A DNA stretch of 8,292 bases from Hymenobacter sp. (GTDB lineage: Bacteria > Bacteroidota > Bacteroidia > Cytophagales > Hymenobacteraceae): the NCBI GenBank assembly GCA_025362615.1, contig JANYFQ010000550.1:1-8292 (forward strand), in the 5' to 3' direction. Within the stretch, counting starts at the first letter, position 1. Each line of letters starts with the position of its first letter. The notes under the pieces are model-generated. The model did not search any database. It saw only the letters and a program-made list of their open reading frames with translations, and was not told where the DNA came from. Positions 7,501 through 8,292 of the stretch are shown here, in pieces. The position numbers were made by a program, and so were the translations under genes.

Positions 7501-8149
7501 CGGGGCCGGGCTGGTAGGCCACGGGCCGCTGCTCCGTGACGCGCCCGACGCTGGTTTCAATCTGCAAAGCGCCGTTTTCGGCCACGCGCAGGGCCTGCTG
7601 GCCGGTGTAGCGCAGGCCAATGCGGGCGGGGTCGGCGCCGGGGGCCAGCTCGAAATCGTACTCCATCACCTGGCCCCGGCCGTAGAAGCGCAGGTCGGTG
7701 CCGGGGTAGAGGGCGCGGTAGCGCACGTCGGCAAAGGCGGGCACGTTGCTGGCCCAGCGGGCGGGGTCGTTGCCGAGGAAGTAGTTGCTCACGTCGGGGG
7801 TTTGGGCTTCGCCGGCGGCGGCGGCCCGGGGGTTGGCCCCCACAAAGGTCACGGCGTAGGCGTGGGCCTTGATGCGGGCGGGGGCAGCGCCGGGGTTGTG
7901 GTGGTGCTCGTCCACGGCCGGGGCATCGTAGCGGGCCACGAGGAGGCGGTTTTTTTCGAGGAACAGCCGCCCGGCCGGGATGTCGGCCGCAAAAAGCACC
8001 GGCGCGGCCCACTGCCGGTGGTTGGCCACGAAGCGCAGCGGGTGCGCATCGGGCGGCAGGGCGGCGGCGCGGGGGGCCGAGGCGGCGGCGGGGCCGCCCA
8101 GGAGCAACGCCGCCCCCAGGGCGGCACCAAACGTAGAAATCAAACGCAT
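4508..8149 (-). CDS. Large secreted SBBP-repeat / PKD protein with gliding-motility-associated (T9SS type B) C-terminal domain
   Basis: The product has 1213 residues. A signal peptide covers about residues 1-24 (MRLISTFGAALGAALLLGG start, cleavage near AAASA). Residues ~35-253 resemble the DUF7948 module that commonly precedes SBBP repeats (RFVANHRQWAAPVLFAADI, FYGRGQVMEYDFEL, PLVIDPVLVYSTY). Seven SBBP-like units of the type STYLGG follow, at residues 258, 326, 405, 501, 568, 636 and 728, consistent with a beta-propeller. The stretch HVDGGTSRFDKKGVIYQAVC at ~737-756 is typical of such Bacteroidota proteins. Then come PKD 1 (~799-881), two Ig-like PKD-type units (~884-966 and ~971-1044), PKD 2 (~1047-1128) and the CHU_C tail (~1129-1213) with NVITPNGDLMNDTF, VFNRWGRKVFEQ and GVYFYQLK. 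The tail predicts export by the T9SS. The function is unknown; adhesion or surface attachment is inferred from the architecture. ATG 8149 is used because the signal peptide starts there. The gene is convergent with tRNA-Ser and has no partner in the window. Confidence 0.9.
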   Translation of the reverse strand: MRLISTFGAALGAALLLGGPAAASAPRAAALPPDAHPLRFVANHRQWAAPVLFAADIPAGRLFLEKNRLLVARYDAPAVDEHHHNPGAAPARIKAHAYAVTFVGANPRAAAAGEAQTPDVSNYFLGNDPARWASNVPAFADVRYRALYPGTDLRFYGRGQVMEYDFELAPGADPARIGLRYTGQQALRVAENGALQIETSVGRVTEQRPVAYQPGPDGRRRPVPCRYVLDAATRTVRFGLGAFDRSRPLVIDPVLVYSTYSGATGQNWGYTACPDSLGNLYAASVNFDPGYPTTVGAYDVNFGGVVDMVVSKYNPAAASRAASLVSATYLGGGGDDRPHSVVVNGAGELVILGSTQAANATTTTNTFPTTTGAFDRSFNGGTADLVVVKLAFGPPGAPGSSRLVASTFVGGSGVDGLSILTPNNNPPANPSPVYNNFGDNYRGDVIADGQGNVYFTSVTRSLSSGTRPYPTTAGAAQAANRGGADAVVTKLLPDLSGLVWSTHLGGTADDAAYSIQLDSLGGVFVAGGTLSTNFPGTAGGLNPAHAGSTANVDGFVAHLGPGGQLVQSTYLGTSTYDQAFFVQLDRRGAVYVLGQTSATGANGAPTYPVTAGVYRNAGSRQFIHKLTYGLNATLFSTVVGNGPGPAPTAANPVPHNLSPTAFLVNNCGQILLSGWGASSIANMPTTPDALRATAPNTPPPSGTDFNENTFGYLYLMQLSANGRRLVYGTYFGTGSTHVDGGTSRFDKKGVIYQAVCVRALPNNTRAPAIPVTPNAFASSQPGTQTVSAAFKIDVLRLEADFAPTVAGQPGSTGCAPLTVTFVRPNPGANGTRWDFGNGQTSTTANNVRTTYAVPGTYTARLTAYDSLSCQPAVNTTQTVVVLGLPKPQAGPDLSVCPGTAVQLQVRNPAPGPAVGYAWTTLAGSPVGSTATVTVAPATSTTYVVTASLLTGPACPVSDTVVVAVSTRLAVSVGPALALCPGGSAVLSTADAGPGATYAWTPALGLSAPDTRSVTATPAATTRYRVVVTTVQGCTGRDSVLVTVRTPPVPRIVPPAAPALVGQPVAFAVASPAPGTAYRWDFGNGQTSPDPAPTATYAAAGPYTVRLQATDANGCLAETTYALAVAAPRPFASPNVITPNGDLMNDTFRPYLTPEAVALTVFNRWGRKVFEQADYAPTPTAGFGDDPALAPGVYFYQLKSTSGQTWKGTVEVVR
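4890..5657 (-). repeat. Duplicated PKD coding segment within the large secreted protein gene
   Basis: The 30 bases at 4890-4919 and at 5628-5657 are identical at 28 of 30 positions. They encode the same core RWDFGNGQTS of the two PKD domains (around residues 833-841 and 1079-1087). The conservation at the DNA level, including third codon positions, suggests a fairly recent duplication or gene conversion between the two domains. The span given includes the two unrelated Ig-like units between them. Confidence 0.65.
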
Positions 8150-8168
8150 AAAAAGGGGTTGAAAAGAA

Positions 8169-8221
8169 GGCCGGTGCCCCGCCCCGCCGCCGCGTGGGGC
8201 GGCGGGCGCGGCGCACCGGCC
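8169..8221 (-). other. Long GC-rich stem-loop in the 5' leader of the large secreted protein gene
   Basis: An outer stem of 9 bp (8169-8177 with 8213-8221) encloses an inner stem of 8 bp (8183-8190 with 8199-8206) with an 8-base loop. On the - strand the stem is followed by CTTCTTTTC and the start codon comes 19 bases after the stem. It could be a 5' mRNA stabilising hairpin, an attenuator, or the terminator of a gene outside the window. Confidence 0.65.
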
Positions 8222-8222
8222 G

Positions 8223-8230
8223 CAAAGGTC
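8223..8230 (-). promoter_or_regulatory. Candidate -7 element for the large secreted protein gene
   Basis: On the - strand this reads GACCTTTG, one base away from TAnnTTTG. Transcription from it would start near 8217, at the foot of the leader stem-loop. No TTG -33 element is found about 20 bases upstream, so the call is weak. Confidence 0.3.
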
Positions 8231-8292
8231 GGGCAGAAAGGCGGGGCCGGGCGTTGCCGCTGGGTTATGCTTGCCGGGCGCGGGGCGGCGGT
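8231..8292. other. Right-hand edge, no gene recognised
   Basis: These 62 very GC-rich bases lie upstream of the large secreted protein gene. I see no start of a gene and no repeat here. They may hold the rest of its promoter. Confidence 0.4.

Overview
The window looks like chromosomal DNA from a high-GC member of the Bacteroidota, most likely Hymenobacter or a close Cytophagales relative. The reasons are: two proteins carrying type IX secretion (T9SS) sorting domains (one type A, one type B), a Bacteroidota-type promoter (TTG - 20 nt - TACCTTTG) in front of a tRNA gene, -7-like CTTTG elements close to the start codons, no Shine-Dalgarno sequences, and very GC-rich codon use. The genus is inferred from style and from the protein families, not from a search.

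Layout, left to right. Positions 1-120 are probably non-coding and hold a striking three-armed inverted repeat. Positions 157-3045 (+) encode a secreted family GH85 endo-beta-N-acetylglucosaminidase, followed in the chain by a beta-sandwich region, a PKD domain, a LamG-like domain and a type A T9SS tail. Positions 3100-4185 (+) encode a cytoplasmic type I L-asparaginase (ansA). Positions 4186-4319 are intergenic, with a heptamer-built inverted repeat and a clear promoter. tRNA-Ser(GGA) occupies 4320-4407, followed by a strong intrinsic terminator at 4413-4446. Positions 4508-8149 (-) encode a 1213-residue secreted protein: DUF7948-like N-terminus, seven SBBP-type repeats, PKD and Ig-like domains, and a gliding-motility-associated (CHU_C, type B T9SS) tail. 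Positions 8150-8292 hold the leader of that gene with a long GC-rich stem-loop.

How the parts relate. The three + strand genes run towards the large - strand gene, and the terminator lies at the convergence point. The GH85 enzyme would strip N-glycans from glycoproteins outside the cell, leaving one GlcNAc on asparagine. The asparaginase acts on free Asn in the cytoplasm, so a shared role in glycoprotein scavenging is possible but not shown. The two exported proteins would both use the T9SS, with different classes of C-terminal signal. No mobile element, CRISPR array or defence system is visible. I see no clearly new system; the best leads are non-coding structures (1-90, 4198-4242, 8169-8221), the diverged allosteric residues of the asparaginase and the multi-domain build of the GH85 enzyme.
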